Source of the DNA: Acidobacteriota bacterium
Lineage (GTDB): Bacteria > Acidobacteriota > Terriglobia > Bryobacterales > Bryobacteraceae
Direction: 5' to 3'
Length of the DNA: 32,064 nt
NCBI GenBank assembly: GCA_016215215.1
Contig: JACRKW010000156.1
Location: forward strand, 1-32,064
Under the pieces are notes generated by a model that was not told where the DNA came from, ran no database searches, and worked only from the letters and a program-made list of their open reading frames with translations. Made by a program: the position numbers and the translations under genes. Positions 1 to 7,146 of the stretch are shown piece by piece; within the stretch, counting starts at the first letter, position 1; each line of letters opens with the position of its first letter.

Positions 1-125
1 CTCAGGGAGACGGCAGCGCAGACATAGCGAAAGCGCGTGCCGATGGGGATCATCTCGCCGTGGAACCGGTCAGCCAACTGGCCCAGATTGAGCCGTTGCG
101 GCGTAGTGTGCGCGATTTTCTTCAA
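1..125 (-). CDS. Partial ORF at window edge, unrecognised
   Basis: An open frame on the minus strand runs from a TTG at 125 off the left end, giving about 41 residues and no stop. The TTG has a GGAA about 6 bases upstream, a plausible ribosome-binding site; the frame also stays open further upstream with CTG and TTG codons, so the start is uncertain. The peptide begins with LKKIAHTTPQRLNL and contains LADRFHGEMIPIGTRF. I do not recognise the family. It would be divergent from lpxB. It could be a real gene start or a chance open frame. Confidence 0.35.
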   Translation of the reverse strand, partial: MKKIAHTTPQRLNLGQLADRFHGEMIPIGTRFRYVCAAVSL

Positions 126-209
126 GTGCAATTCCAGTCTAGCAGACGCCTCTGAAGCAGCCGCCTGAATCGCCGGGACTCTATCTGACACTACACTGGA
201 GTGGTGCCG

Positions 210-1334
210 TTGAAGATCCTGATCTCGGCCGGAGAAGCCTCGGGCGACCGCTACGCGGCGGGCGTCGTATCGGCTATCCGCCGCCGGGAGCCCGATGCTG
301 CATTCTTCGGCTGTACAGGCAACGAGATGCGGGCCGCCGGGGTACGGACCGAAGTGGACGCGGCCAGCTTGTCCGTGGTCGGATTGCTGGAGGTTCTCCA
401 CCATATCCCGCGGATCTACGGCGAATACCGCCGCCTGATCGCCGCGGCGAAACGGGAGAATCCGGATCTGGCCATCCTGACCGACAGCCCCGACTTCCAC
501 CTGCCGCTGGCCCGGCGGCTCACCCGGCTGAGCATCCCCGTCTACTACCTCGTGGCCCCCCAGGCCTGGGCCTGGCGCGAAGGGCGGGTCGCCCAACTCA
601 AACGAAACGTGAAGGAGCTGCACTGCATCTTTCCCTTCGAGGAGACATTCTTCCGGACTCGTGGCGTCAATGCGCACTACATCGGCCACCCGTTGGCGGG
701 CGTGGTGCGGACCAGCCTGGGCCGCGCGGAGTTCCTCCGCAAACACAGCCTGCCGGAGGATCGCCCATTGATCGCTCTTTGTCCGGGTAGCAGAAGAGGA
801 GAAATCGCCCGCCACATGCCTGCCCTGCGTGAGGCGATCGACGTGATTTCCGCGCGCCGCCCCAGCACGTTCCTGCTCGCCGCCCCGCCGGGCGCTCGGG
901 TGCGCTTCGGCGATGGGCTCTTTGCCCCCGTGCTGAGCGCCGGCGCGAGGTATTGCGAAGGCGAGACCTGGGACGCGATGGGGCATTCCAGCCTGACTCT
1001 CGCCGCCAGCGGCACGGTGACCGTGGAGGCCGCTCTGCTCGGCACGCCGATGGTCACTTTCTATAAGGTAATGGCGCTGAGTTGGACGTTTGGCAGGTTC
1101 CTTGTTCGTGCGCCGTTCTACTGCATGGTCAATCTGATCGCCGGCAGGAAGATCGTTCCGGAGCTGATCCAGGGCGACATGACAGGCGCGGTGATCGCCC
1201 GCGAGGCCCTGCGGCTGCTGCAATCGCCCTCGGAAACAGCCGTCATGAAAGCTGGTTTGGCCGAGGTCCGGCAGTCGCTCTCCACCGGTGGCAACCCATT
1301 CGACGAGTCCGCAGCCAGGATTCTCGCGTCATAG
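210..1334 (+). CDS. lpxB: Lipid-A-disaccharide synthase
   Basis: LpxB joins UDP-2,3-diacylglucosamine and lipid X to form the lipid A disaccharide, a peripheral inner-membrane step of LPS assembly (GT19 family). Diagnostic segments are GEASGD near the N-terminus, VVGLLEVL, the DSPDFHLPLA and APQAWAWREGR stretches, FPFEETFF with GHPL, the nucleotide-sugar-binding CPGSRRGEI, and ASGTVTVEAALLGTPMV near the C-terminus. About 374 residues is normal (382 in E. coli). The frame is open from GTG 201, but GGAG at 198-201 is spaced 8 bases from TTG 210 and is too close to GTG 201 or 204, so I favour TTG 210. The M1-like gene follows after 15 bp on the same strand, suggesting co-transcription. Confidence 0.96.
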   Translation: MKILISAGEASGDRYAAGVVSAIRRREPDAAFFGCTGNEMRAAGVRTEVDAASLSVVGLLEVLHHIPRIYGEYRRLIAAAKRENPDLAILTDSPDFHLPLARRLTRLSIPVYYLVAPQAWAWREGRVAQLKRNVKELHCIFPFEETFFRTRGVNAHYIGHPLAGVVRTSLGRAEFLRKHSLPEDRPLIALCPGSRRGEIARHMPALREAIDVISARRPSTFLLAAPPGARVRFGDGLFAPVLSAGARYCEGETWDAMGHSSLTLAASGTVTVEAALLGTPMVTFYKVMALSWTFGRFLVRAPFYCMVNLIAGRKIVPELIQGDMTGAVIAREALRLLQSPSETAVMKAGLAEVRQSLSTGGNPFDESAARILAS

Positions 1335-1349
1335 TTAAGAGATAGCAAG

Positions 1350-3305
1350 ATGAAGCTCTTCGCCTTCCACCCGATCTTGAAGCTCATGGCCATTGCGGCC
1401 CTGCCCGCCCTGTTGTCTGCGCAGGACCGCCGCTCGCCGATCGACGTCGAGTCCTACAAGCTCGAAGTCAAGATCGACCCGGGCCAGCAGACGCTCAGCT
1501 CCGCCGCAACGGTGACCTTCTCCGCCGTCGACGATAAGCTCAACAACGTCACTTTCGAGCTGAACAACGCGCTCAACCTCACCAGCGTGACCACCACTGG
1601 CGGCGCAGCCCTGCAAACCACGCGCAACTCTCCGGACTTCACGGTCCGCGTCAGCTTGCCCGAGCCACTGGCCAAGGGCGCGAAAAGCACGCTGACCTTC
1701 AATTATGCCGGCCGTCTGAGTGGTGACGAGGAGTCGCCTGTCACGGGTTTGAAGTTCGCCGCAATTACGCCGGAGCATGCCTTCCTGCTCTACCCTGCGC
1801 GCTGGTTCCCGGTCAGCGGATACACCTCCGACCGGTACACGATGGAACTCACCGCAAGCGTGCCCTCAGGATTCAAAGTCGTCACCAGTGGCGTCGAACT
1901 GCCCGGTCCGGCCGGCAGCACATTCCGCTATCCCGGCGATGGGTTCCCCGGCAGCCTGGCTGTGGTGAAGGGCAGCGCCCAGAAGATCGCCGCCGAAGGC
2001 GTGACCACCGACATCTGGTTCTCCGGAGAGCGGCAGGGCTTCGCCAGGGCATACGGTGAAGAGACCGCCAAGGTCATGAATTATCTCACCAGCGTGTTCG
2101 GCGTCCCTCCGCAGAAGGACTTGACGCTGGTGGAGACTGGCGCCGACGCCCCCGGGGGCTACTCCGCGCCCGGCGTCCTATTCCTCGCTCCCTCGGCCAT
2201 ATCGCAGCAGCCGTCCAACCGCCTGCTCGCCAACCAGATCACCCGGCAGTGGTTCGGCAACCTGATCTCCCCCGTGAACCGCAACCACATCTGGATTGCG
2301 AACGGCATGGCCAAGTATGCCGAGCTGATGTACCTGGAACAACTGAACGGCCCGTCGTCGCTGGAACTCGAGATCAAGGATCTCTACGTCGACGCCATGA
2401 CCGTCACCGACGCGCCGGTCCGCCAGGCCGCGCGCTTTGAGGACTACTCCCCGGAGTTCTTCGCCGTCACCGGCAGTAAAGGCGCCGCCACCTACCACAT
2501 GCTGCGCTGGATCATTGGCGACGCCAATTTCCAGAAGCTTCTCAAATCCGTCACCAACCAGTTCGCCGGCAAGTCCATTTCAACCGACGACCTGCGCAAA
2601 CTCGCTGAAGCCGCCGGGGGGCAGGTGCTCCAGGGCTTCTTCATCCAGTGGCTGGAATCCACCGGCGCGCCGGAATTCAAGATGGACTACACCATTTACC
2701 GCACGCAGAAGGGCTTCCGCGTGATGGGCAAGATCCAGCAGGACCTGGACACGTTCCGAATGCCTGTGGAGTTGCGGATCGAAACCGAGGGCAATCCTGA
2801 GGACAAGCGCGTCGAGGTCGTGGGCCCGGCCACTGACTTTTCGGTCGAGACCTTCGGTAAACCGCGCAAGGTGATCATCGACCCCAACGGGCGCGTGCTC
2901 CGCCTCAGTCCGGCCATGCGCGTGGCCGTCGCCATCCGGAAGGGTGAACAGTTCGCCGAGATCGGCGAGTACAACGAGGCGCTCAGGGAATACCAAAAGG
3001 CTCTCGACGTCACCCGCATCAGCTCGCTGGCCCACTACCGCGTGGCCGAGGTCTTCTTCCTCCAGGGTAACTACCAGTCGGCCGCCAACGAATTCCGCGA
3101 GGCGCTCAACGGCGACCTGGAGCCCAAGTGGACGGAGGTCTGGAGCCACATCAACCTGGGCAAGATCTTCGATGTCACCCAGCAAAGGGAGCGCGCGGTG
3201 AACGAGTACACGCTCGCCATCCGCACGAAGGACAACACCCAGGGCGCGCAGGAGGAGGCGGCCAAGTACCGCCAGGCGCCCTACCAGCGCAAGGACAACA
3301 ACTGA
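1350..3305 (+). CDS. Exported M1-aminopeptidase-like pseudoenzyme with C-terminal TPR-like region
   Basis: 651 residues with a signal peptide (about 1-24). Residues 30-440 follow the M1 (gluzincin) layout: beta-saddle, exopeptidase-loop region, then the metallopeptidase domain. The hallmark HExxH-x18-E is recognisable only by its surroundings: NQITRQWFGN at 295-304 replaces HELAHQWFGN, and WIANG at 315-319 replaces WLNEG. Thus both zinc histidines (N295, R299), the catalytic Glu (Q296) and the third ligand (N318, exactly at the x18 position) are absent. GAMEN is replaced by GGYSA (269-273), and the usual Tyr before KG by G375. Residues 525-640 look like two or three TPR-type helical hairpins. 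It is likely periplasmic or outer-membrane and non-catalytic, acting as a binding or scaffold protein. That role is inference; the fold assignment is firm. Confidence 0.88.
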   Translation: MKLFAFHPILKLMAIAALPALLSAQDRRSPIDVESYKLEVKIDPGQQTLSSAATVTFSAVDDKLNNVTFELNNALNLTSVTTTGGAALQTTRNSPDFTVRVSLPEPLAKGAKSTLTFNYAGRLSGDEESPVTGLKFAAITPEHAFLLYPARWFPVSGYTSDRYTMELTASVPSGFKVVTSGVELPGPAGSTFRYPGDGFPGSLAVVKGSAQKIAAEGVTTDIWFSGERQGFARAYGEETAKVMNYLTSVFGVPPQKDLTLVETGADAPGGYSAPGVLFLAPSAISQQPSNRLLANQITRQWFGNLISPVNRNHIWIANGMAKYAELMYLEQLNGPSSLELEIKDLYVDAMTVTDAPVRQAARFEDYSPEFFAVTGSKGAATYHMLRWIIGDANFQKLLKSVTNQFAGKSISTDDLRKLAEAAGGQVLQGFFIQWLESTGAPEFKMDYTIYRTQKGFRVMGKIQQDLDTFRMPVELRIETEGNPEDKRVEVVGPATDFSVETFGKPRKVIIDPNGRVLRLSPAMRVAVAIRKGEQFAEIGEYNEALREYQKALDVTRISSLAHYRVAEVFFLQGNYQSAANEFREALNGDLEPKWTEVWSHINLGKIFDVTQQRERAVNEYTLAIRTKDNTQGAQEEAAKYRQAPYQRKDNN

Positions 3306-3320
3306 GGGACGGGCCTCAGT
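3301..3320. terminator. Perfect hairpin enclosing the stop codons of two convergent genes
   Basis: ACTGAGG (3301-3307), loop GACGGG, CCTCAGT (3314-3320) form a perfect 7-bp inverted repeat with a 6-nt loop. It contains the TGA of the M1-like gene (3303-3305) and the reverse-strand TGA of trxB (3316-3318). There is no T-run on either side, so if it terminates transcription it is not a canonical intrinsic terminator; it may stabilise 3' ends or slow polymerase in both directions. Confidence 0.4.
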
Positions 3321-4239
3321 GCCCTTCCGCCTCCAGGAACCGCTCGGCTTCGATGGCCGCCTTGCAGCCCGCGCCTGACGCCGTGATGGCCTGCCGGTAG
3401 GTGCGATCCTCCACGTCGCCGGCGTGGAATACCCCGGCGATGTTGGTGCGCGCCCCACCGTGGCTCACGATGAATCCCTCGGCGTCCAGGTCGAGTTGCC
3501 CCACAAACGGCTGCGTGTTGGGCACGTGGCCGATGGCCAGGAAGAAACCGTCCACCTCCTGCGTCCACTCCTCGCCCGTCGTCACGTTTCTCAGCCGGAC
3601 CGCTTCCACGGAGTTCTTCGATGCATCGAAGATGTCCACCGGAATGGTGCTCGTCAGCCATTTGATCTTCGGATTGGCCTTGCACCGCTCCAGCATGATC
3701 TTCGAGGCCCGGAACTCGTCGCGGCGGTGCACCAGCGTCACCTCGGAGCCAAACCGCGTCAGGAAGTTCGCCTCCTCCATGGCCGAGTCGCCTCCGCCGA
3801 TCACCATGATCTTCTTGTCACGGTAAAAGAAGCCGTCGCAAGTGGCGCAGGAACTCACGCCGTGGCCGATCAGCCGCTGCTCGTTCGGCAGGCCCAGCCA
3901 TCGCGCCGAGGCGCCGGAGGCGACAATCAGGGTCCGGCACTCGTGCCACTCGCCGTCCACCTTCAGCCGGAACGGCCGTTTGGAGAGATCCGCCTCCTCC
4001 ACCTTGCCGGAAAGGTACTCGGCTCCGAATCGAGACGCCTGCTGCTTCATGTTCTCCACAAGCTGCGGGCCCATGATGCCCTCCGGAAAACCCGGAAAGT
4101 TCTCCACCTCCGTGGTCAGTGAGAGCTGCCCGCCCGGTTCGTGGCCGCTGATCACCAGCGGCTTCAGACCTGCGCGCCCCGTGTAGATAGCCGCGGTGTT
4201 GCCCGCGCACCCGGATCCGATGATGATGACGTTCCTCAT
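3316..4239 (-). CDS. trxB: Thioredoxin-disulfide reductase
   Basis: Low-molecular-weight flavoprotein of 307 residues that transfers electrons from NADPH via FAD to thioredoxin in the cytoplasm. Visible motifs: N-terminal FAD dinucleotide-binding GSGCAGNTAAIYTGRA (residues 8-23, with Cys11 where Pro is usual), redox pair CATC (Cys131/Cys134), NADPH-site GGGDSAMEE (148-156) and HRRDEFRAS (171-179), and C-terminal FAD motif FHAGDVED (271-278). The frame is open upstream to 4374, but ATG 4239 is preceded by GAGAGGA with 7-nt spacing and starts right at the Rossmann fold, so that start is preferred. It diverges from the fucosidase gene (75 bp between) and converges on the M1-like gene. Confidence 0.96.
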   Translation of the reverse strand: MRNVIIIGSGCAGNTAAIYTGRAGLKPLVISGHEPGGQLSLTTEVENFPGFPEGIMGPQLVENMKQQASRFGAEYLSGKVEEADLSKRPFRLKVDGEWHECRTLIVASGASARWLGLPNEQRLIGHGVSSCATCDGFFYRDKKIMVIGGGDSAMEEANFLTRFGSEVTLVHRRDEFRASKIMLERCKANPKIKWLTSTIPVDIFDASKNSVEAVRLRNVTTGEEWTQEVDGFFLAIGHVPNTQPFVGQLDLDAEGFIVSHGGARTNIAGVFHAGDVEDRTYRQAITASGAGCKAAIEAERFLEAEGH

Positions 4240-4314
4240 GAAGTAGTCCTCTCGAAAACATGCTATCCGATGGGCAGGTGCCGGCGGAAGCGCTAGAATA
4301 CGCTTCAGATCCCC

Positions 4315-6057
4315 ATGAAACCCGCTCGAATCGCCGCTGTTGCTTTGATGCTCGCCACTCTGGCTCAGGCGCAACCTTCTCAGATGCCGCTTTCAGCGGA
4401 GGAGCGCACGCGCTGGTTCCGCGAAGCCAAGTTCGGCATGTTCATCCACTGGGGCGCCTACTCCGTCATCGGCCGGCACGAGTGGATCCGCACCCAGGCG
4501 CAGATTCCCCAGGCTGACTACGACGTGTACGCCCGCTCCTTCAACCCAGTTCACTTCAATGCCGACACCTGGGTGGATCTCGCCAAGAACGCCGGCGCGA
4601 AGTACATGGTCATCACCTCCAAGCACCACGACGGCTTCAGCATCTTCCGCAGCCAGGTGAGCGACTACGACATCGAAATCACGCCCTACCCCGGCGACCC
4701 GCTGAAACAGCTAGCCGCCGCCGCCAAGAAGAAGGACATGCGCCTCGGCTTCTACCACTCCATCATGGACTGGCGTCATCCCGACTACCGGCCGCGGCGC
4801 GCCTGGGAGTTTCCCAAGAACTTCAAGGAGGGCGGCAACAACAATCGCTACATCGATTTCATGAAGGCCCAGATCAAGGAGCTGCTGACGGGCTACGGCG
4901 ACGTCGCTATGATGTGGTTCGACGGCGAGTGGGAGCACACCCTGGCCGAGGCCAAGCGCGACGACGAGATCTACGATTTCATCCGCGGCCTCCAGCCCAA
5001 TACCCTGATCAACGACCGCCTGTACGAACGCAAGCCCGGCAACAAGGCCGACTTCGGCACTCCGGAGCAGTACGTCCCCGCCACCGGCATGAAGGACCCC
5101 TCGGGCACGCCCATCCTGTGGGAGGCCTGCGTCACCATCAACGATGACTCCTGGGGATACAACAAGTACGAAACTTCCTTCAAGACCGAGCGTGATCTGA
5201 TCCGAATGCTGATCGAGGTGGTCTCCAAGGGCGGCAACCTGCTGCTCAACGTCGGCCCCAAGCCCGATGGCACTATCCAGGATGAGTTCATCACCCGTTT
5301 GAACGCCGTGGGCCGCTGGATGAAGATCAACAGCGATTCGATCTACGGCACCACCGCCAGCCCCTTTGAGCGCATGTCGTTCTTCGGCCGCGCCACCACC
5401 AAGGGCCGCAAGCTCTACCTGCACGTCTTCGACTGGCCTCAGAATGGCGTACTGCGCGTCGCCGGCCTGCGCAATATCGTCCATTCGGCGCGCCTGCTCG
5501 CCGACCCCTCCCGCCAGCTCCGATCCTCCCGCGATGGCGACGATGTCGTCATCACCATCCCCGGCGGGGCTCCGGACGAGATCGCCAGCGTCGTCGAATT
5601 GAGTCTGGACGGCTCACCCGTCACCGTCCCGTTCGCCAACCGTCCGGGCCCCAGAGGCGTCATCAGCCTCGGCGTCGAGTCCTGCGAGATCGAAACTGCA
5701 TTCGGACAGCGCGCCAGGAAGGAGAATGCCCTCGGCCACGTCTTCCTCACCCGCTGGACCCGCGACTCGGATGTGCCTTCCTGGACGCTGGAAGCCCCCA
5801 AGGCCGGCCGTTATGTGGTCGAGGTCAGTTACTCCTCTCGCCGCGCCGGGACGCCGTTGACGGTGGAGATCGGCGGCGCCAAACTTGAAGCCAAGTCCAT
5901 CAACACCGGCGGCGACTGGGTTTTCAAGACCTCGTCTGTTGGCGAGGTAGAAGTGAAAGCCGGGCCGGCCGAGGCCCGGGTTCGCATCCAGTCGCAGGGC
6001 GGAACGGTGAACCTGGAACGGGTCGTCCTTCGGCCCGTCGCTCCGGCGGCGAACTGA
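4315..6057 (+). CDS. Secreted alpha-L-fucosidase (GH29)
   Basis: 580 residues with a signal peptide (about 1-19, cleavage after AQA). GH29 enzymes hydrolyse terminal alpha-L-fucose from glycans by a retaining mechanism. Motifs: FGMFIHWGAYS (40-50), the substrate-binding HHDGF (104-108), and MMWFDGEWEH with the probable nucleophile Asp203. KGGNLLLNVGPKPDG marks the end of the catalytic barrel. A C-terminal beta-sandwich of roughly 130 residues resembles a carbohydrate-binding or galactose-binding-like module, though I cannot name its family. The likely location is periplasmic or extracellular. It has no close glycosidase partner; a TAGAAT at 4294-4299 is a weak -10 candidate. Fucosidase activity is well supported; the exact linkage is not visible. 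Confidence 0.95.
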   Translation: MKPARIAAVALMLATLAQAQPSQMPLSAEERTRWFREAKFGMFIHWGAYSVIGRHEWIRTQAQIPQADYDVYARSFNPVHFNADTWVDLAKNAGAKYMVITSKHHDGFSIFRSQVSDYDIEITPYPGDPLKQLAAAAKKKDMRLGFYHSIMDWRHPDYRPRRAWEFPKNFKEGGNNNRYIDFMKAQIKELLTGYGDVAMMWFDGEWEHTLAEAKRDDEIYDFIRGLQPNTLINDRLYERKPGNKADFGTPEQYVPATGMKDPSGTPILWEACVTINDDSWGYNKYETSFKTERDLIRMLIEVVSKGGNLLLNVGPKPDGTIQDEFITRLNAVGRWMKINSDSIYGTTASPFERMSFFGRATTKGRKLYLHVFDWPQNGVLRVAGLRNIVHSARLLADPSRQLRSSRDGDDVVITIPGGAPDEIASVVELSLDGSPVTVPFANRPGPRGVISLGVESCEIETAFGQRARKENALGHVFLTRWTRDSDVPSWTLEAPKAGRYVVEVSYSSRRAGTPLTVEIGGAKLEAKSINTGGDWVFKTSSVGEVEVKAGPAEARVRIQSQGGTVNLERVVLRPVAPAAN

Positions 6058-6068
6058 TCCGGTTGCGT

Positions 6069-6080
6069 TTACGTAATTAC
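6069..6080. promoter_or_regulatory. AT-rich overlapping palindromes upstream of exported beta-repeat protein
   Basis: TTACGTAA (6069-6076) and GTAATTAC (6073-6080) are both perfect 8-bp palindromes sharing four bases, in an AT-rich patch that stands out from the GC-rich surroundings. They lie 20-31 bp upstream of the ATG at 6100, which has its own GGAG ribosome-binding site at 6089-6092. This is a possible operator or promoter element; no regulator is identified. Confidence 0.3.
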
Positions 6081-6099
6081 ATAGGACTGGAGAAACTCA

Positions 6100-6843
6100 A
6101 TGCTATTCCGCACTCGCCGCTCCGTCCTGGCTCTCTCCTGCCTGGCGGGGGCAGGCTGCCATATCAACCTGTCTGATGATTCGGGTTCACCATCGGACCG
6201 GCCGGGCCCCATCGTGCGCGACAAAGTGGTGATCGGCAAGGAGAAGGCCGGCCACGCGGAACTGGTGCAAGTGGATCTCACCATGGGCGCCGGGGAGTTG
6301 GACGTCCGCGGCGGCGCAGCCGGCCTGCTGGAAGCCGAATTCGCCTACAACGTCCCATCGTGGAAGCCTGAGGTCCGCCACGACGACTCCAGCTTCCGCG
6401 GCCGCCTCTCCATTCGCCAGCCCAAGGGCACGACGATGATCGGTGACCTCAAGAATCAGTGGAAGATCCAACTGGTCAATACGATCCCTCTCGATTTCGC
6501 CGTTCGCTGCGGCGCCGGTGAGAGCGTCCTGGACCTCCGCGACCTCACGCTCCGCAGCGTGGAGATCCACATGGGCGCCGGAACCGTGGACCTGGACCTC
6601 CGCGGGAAGCCCGAGAAGGACTACGACGTCAACATCAATGGTGGCGTCGGCGAGGCAACCGTCCGCGTGCCTTCAACCATCGGCGTCGTCGCCGAGGCCC
6701 GCGGCGGCATCGGGTCCATCGAGGTCCGGGGCATGAAGAAGGACGGCAATCGGTGGTTCAACGACGCCTACGGCAAGGCTAAGACCACCATCCGCCTGGA
6801 CGTCAAGGGTGGCATAGGCCAGATCAACATCTTCAGCGAATAG
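6100..6843 (+). CDS. Exported beta-repeat (toastrack/LiaF-like) protein, possible lipoprotein
   Basis: 247 residues. The N-terminus has an arginine-rich start (RTRR), a hydrophobic run and Cys20 in LAGAGC, which suggests a lipoprotein, although Gly at -3 is a poor lipobox residue. The mature part is built of strands each opening with a Gly-x-Gly turn: GAG 63-65, GAG 138-140, GAG 159-161, GVG 182-184, GIG 203-205, GIG 238-240, followed by alternating hydrophobic residues. This resembles the LiaF C-terminal/DUF4097 'toastrack' type of beta structure seen in bacterial envelope-stress proteins. Its function is unknown. It converges on the DUF190 gene with a 3-bp gap; a weak hairpin (AGCGA 6835-6839, TCGCT 6844-6848) spans the joint. 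Confidence 0.75.
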   Translation: MLFRTRRSVLALSCLAGAGCHINLSDDSGSPSDRPGPIVRDKVVIGKEKAGHAELVQVDLTMGAGELDVRGGAAGLLEAEFAYNVPSWKPEVRHDDSSFRGRLSIRQPKGTTMIGDLKNQWKIQLVNTIPLDFAVRCGAGESVLDLRDLTLRSVEIHMGAGTVDLDLRGKPEKDYDVNINGGVGEATVRVPSTIGVVAEARGGIGSIEVRGMKKDGNRWFNDAYGKAKTTIRLDVKGGIGQINIFSE

Positions 6844-6846
6844 TCG

Positions 6847-7146
6847 CTACAGCACCTCAGCGTCCAGCAAGAGCATCGGCGCATCGGGGATCAGTTCACG
6901 GATGGCGCCGGAAGCCTTCCGCAACCGGGCCTCGTCGTCGGCCGCCATGATCATAACCGGCCGGTCGTCGCTCACGCCGAACAGCCGCCCGCGGTGCACG
7001 TGGTGGCCCTTGCCAAAACCCATCACTCCGCGCATCACGCTGGCCCCTTCCACGCCCAGGTTGTTCAGTTTGCGCACCACGGCCTCGTACAGCGGCACTT
7101 CGCCGTGGCTCTCGGTTTCCGAGAGGAAAATCAAAAGAACTTTCAT
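6847..7146 (-). CDS. DUF190 (PII-like) small protein, last gene of the czc operon
   Basis: 99 residues. The sequence fits DUF190, a family with the PII-like ferredoxin fold: an N-terminal strand, PLYEAVVRKLNNLGVEGASV, the signature RGVMGFGKGHH followed by His/Arg, and SDDRPVMIM before the last helix. PII-like proteins generally form trimers and act as small-molecule or metal sensors that bind a partner. Its ATG overlaps the czcA stop codon (ATGA, 7143-7146), so it is translationally coupled to the pump gene and may tune the pump or sense cytosolic metal. That role is inferred from position. No PII T-loop uridylylation tyrosine can be assigned. Confidence 0.85.
   Translation of the reverse strand: MKVLLIFLSETESHGEVPLYEAVVRKLNNLGVEGASVMRGVMGFGKGHHVHRGRLFGVSDDRPVMIMAADDEARLRKASGAIRELIPDAPMLLLDAEVL

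Noticed and set aside
4206-4212. Cys instead of Pro in the trxB FAD motif (GSGCAG) as a sign of altered function
   Set aside because: All other FAD, NADPH and redox motifs are intact, and I believe this substitution occurs in other bacterial thioredoxin reductases.
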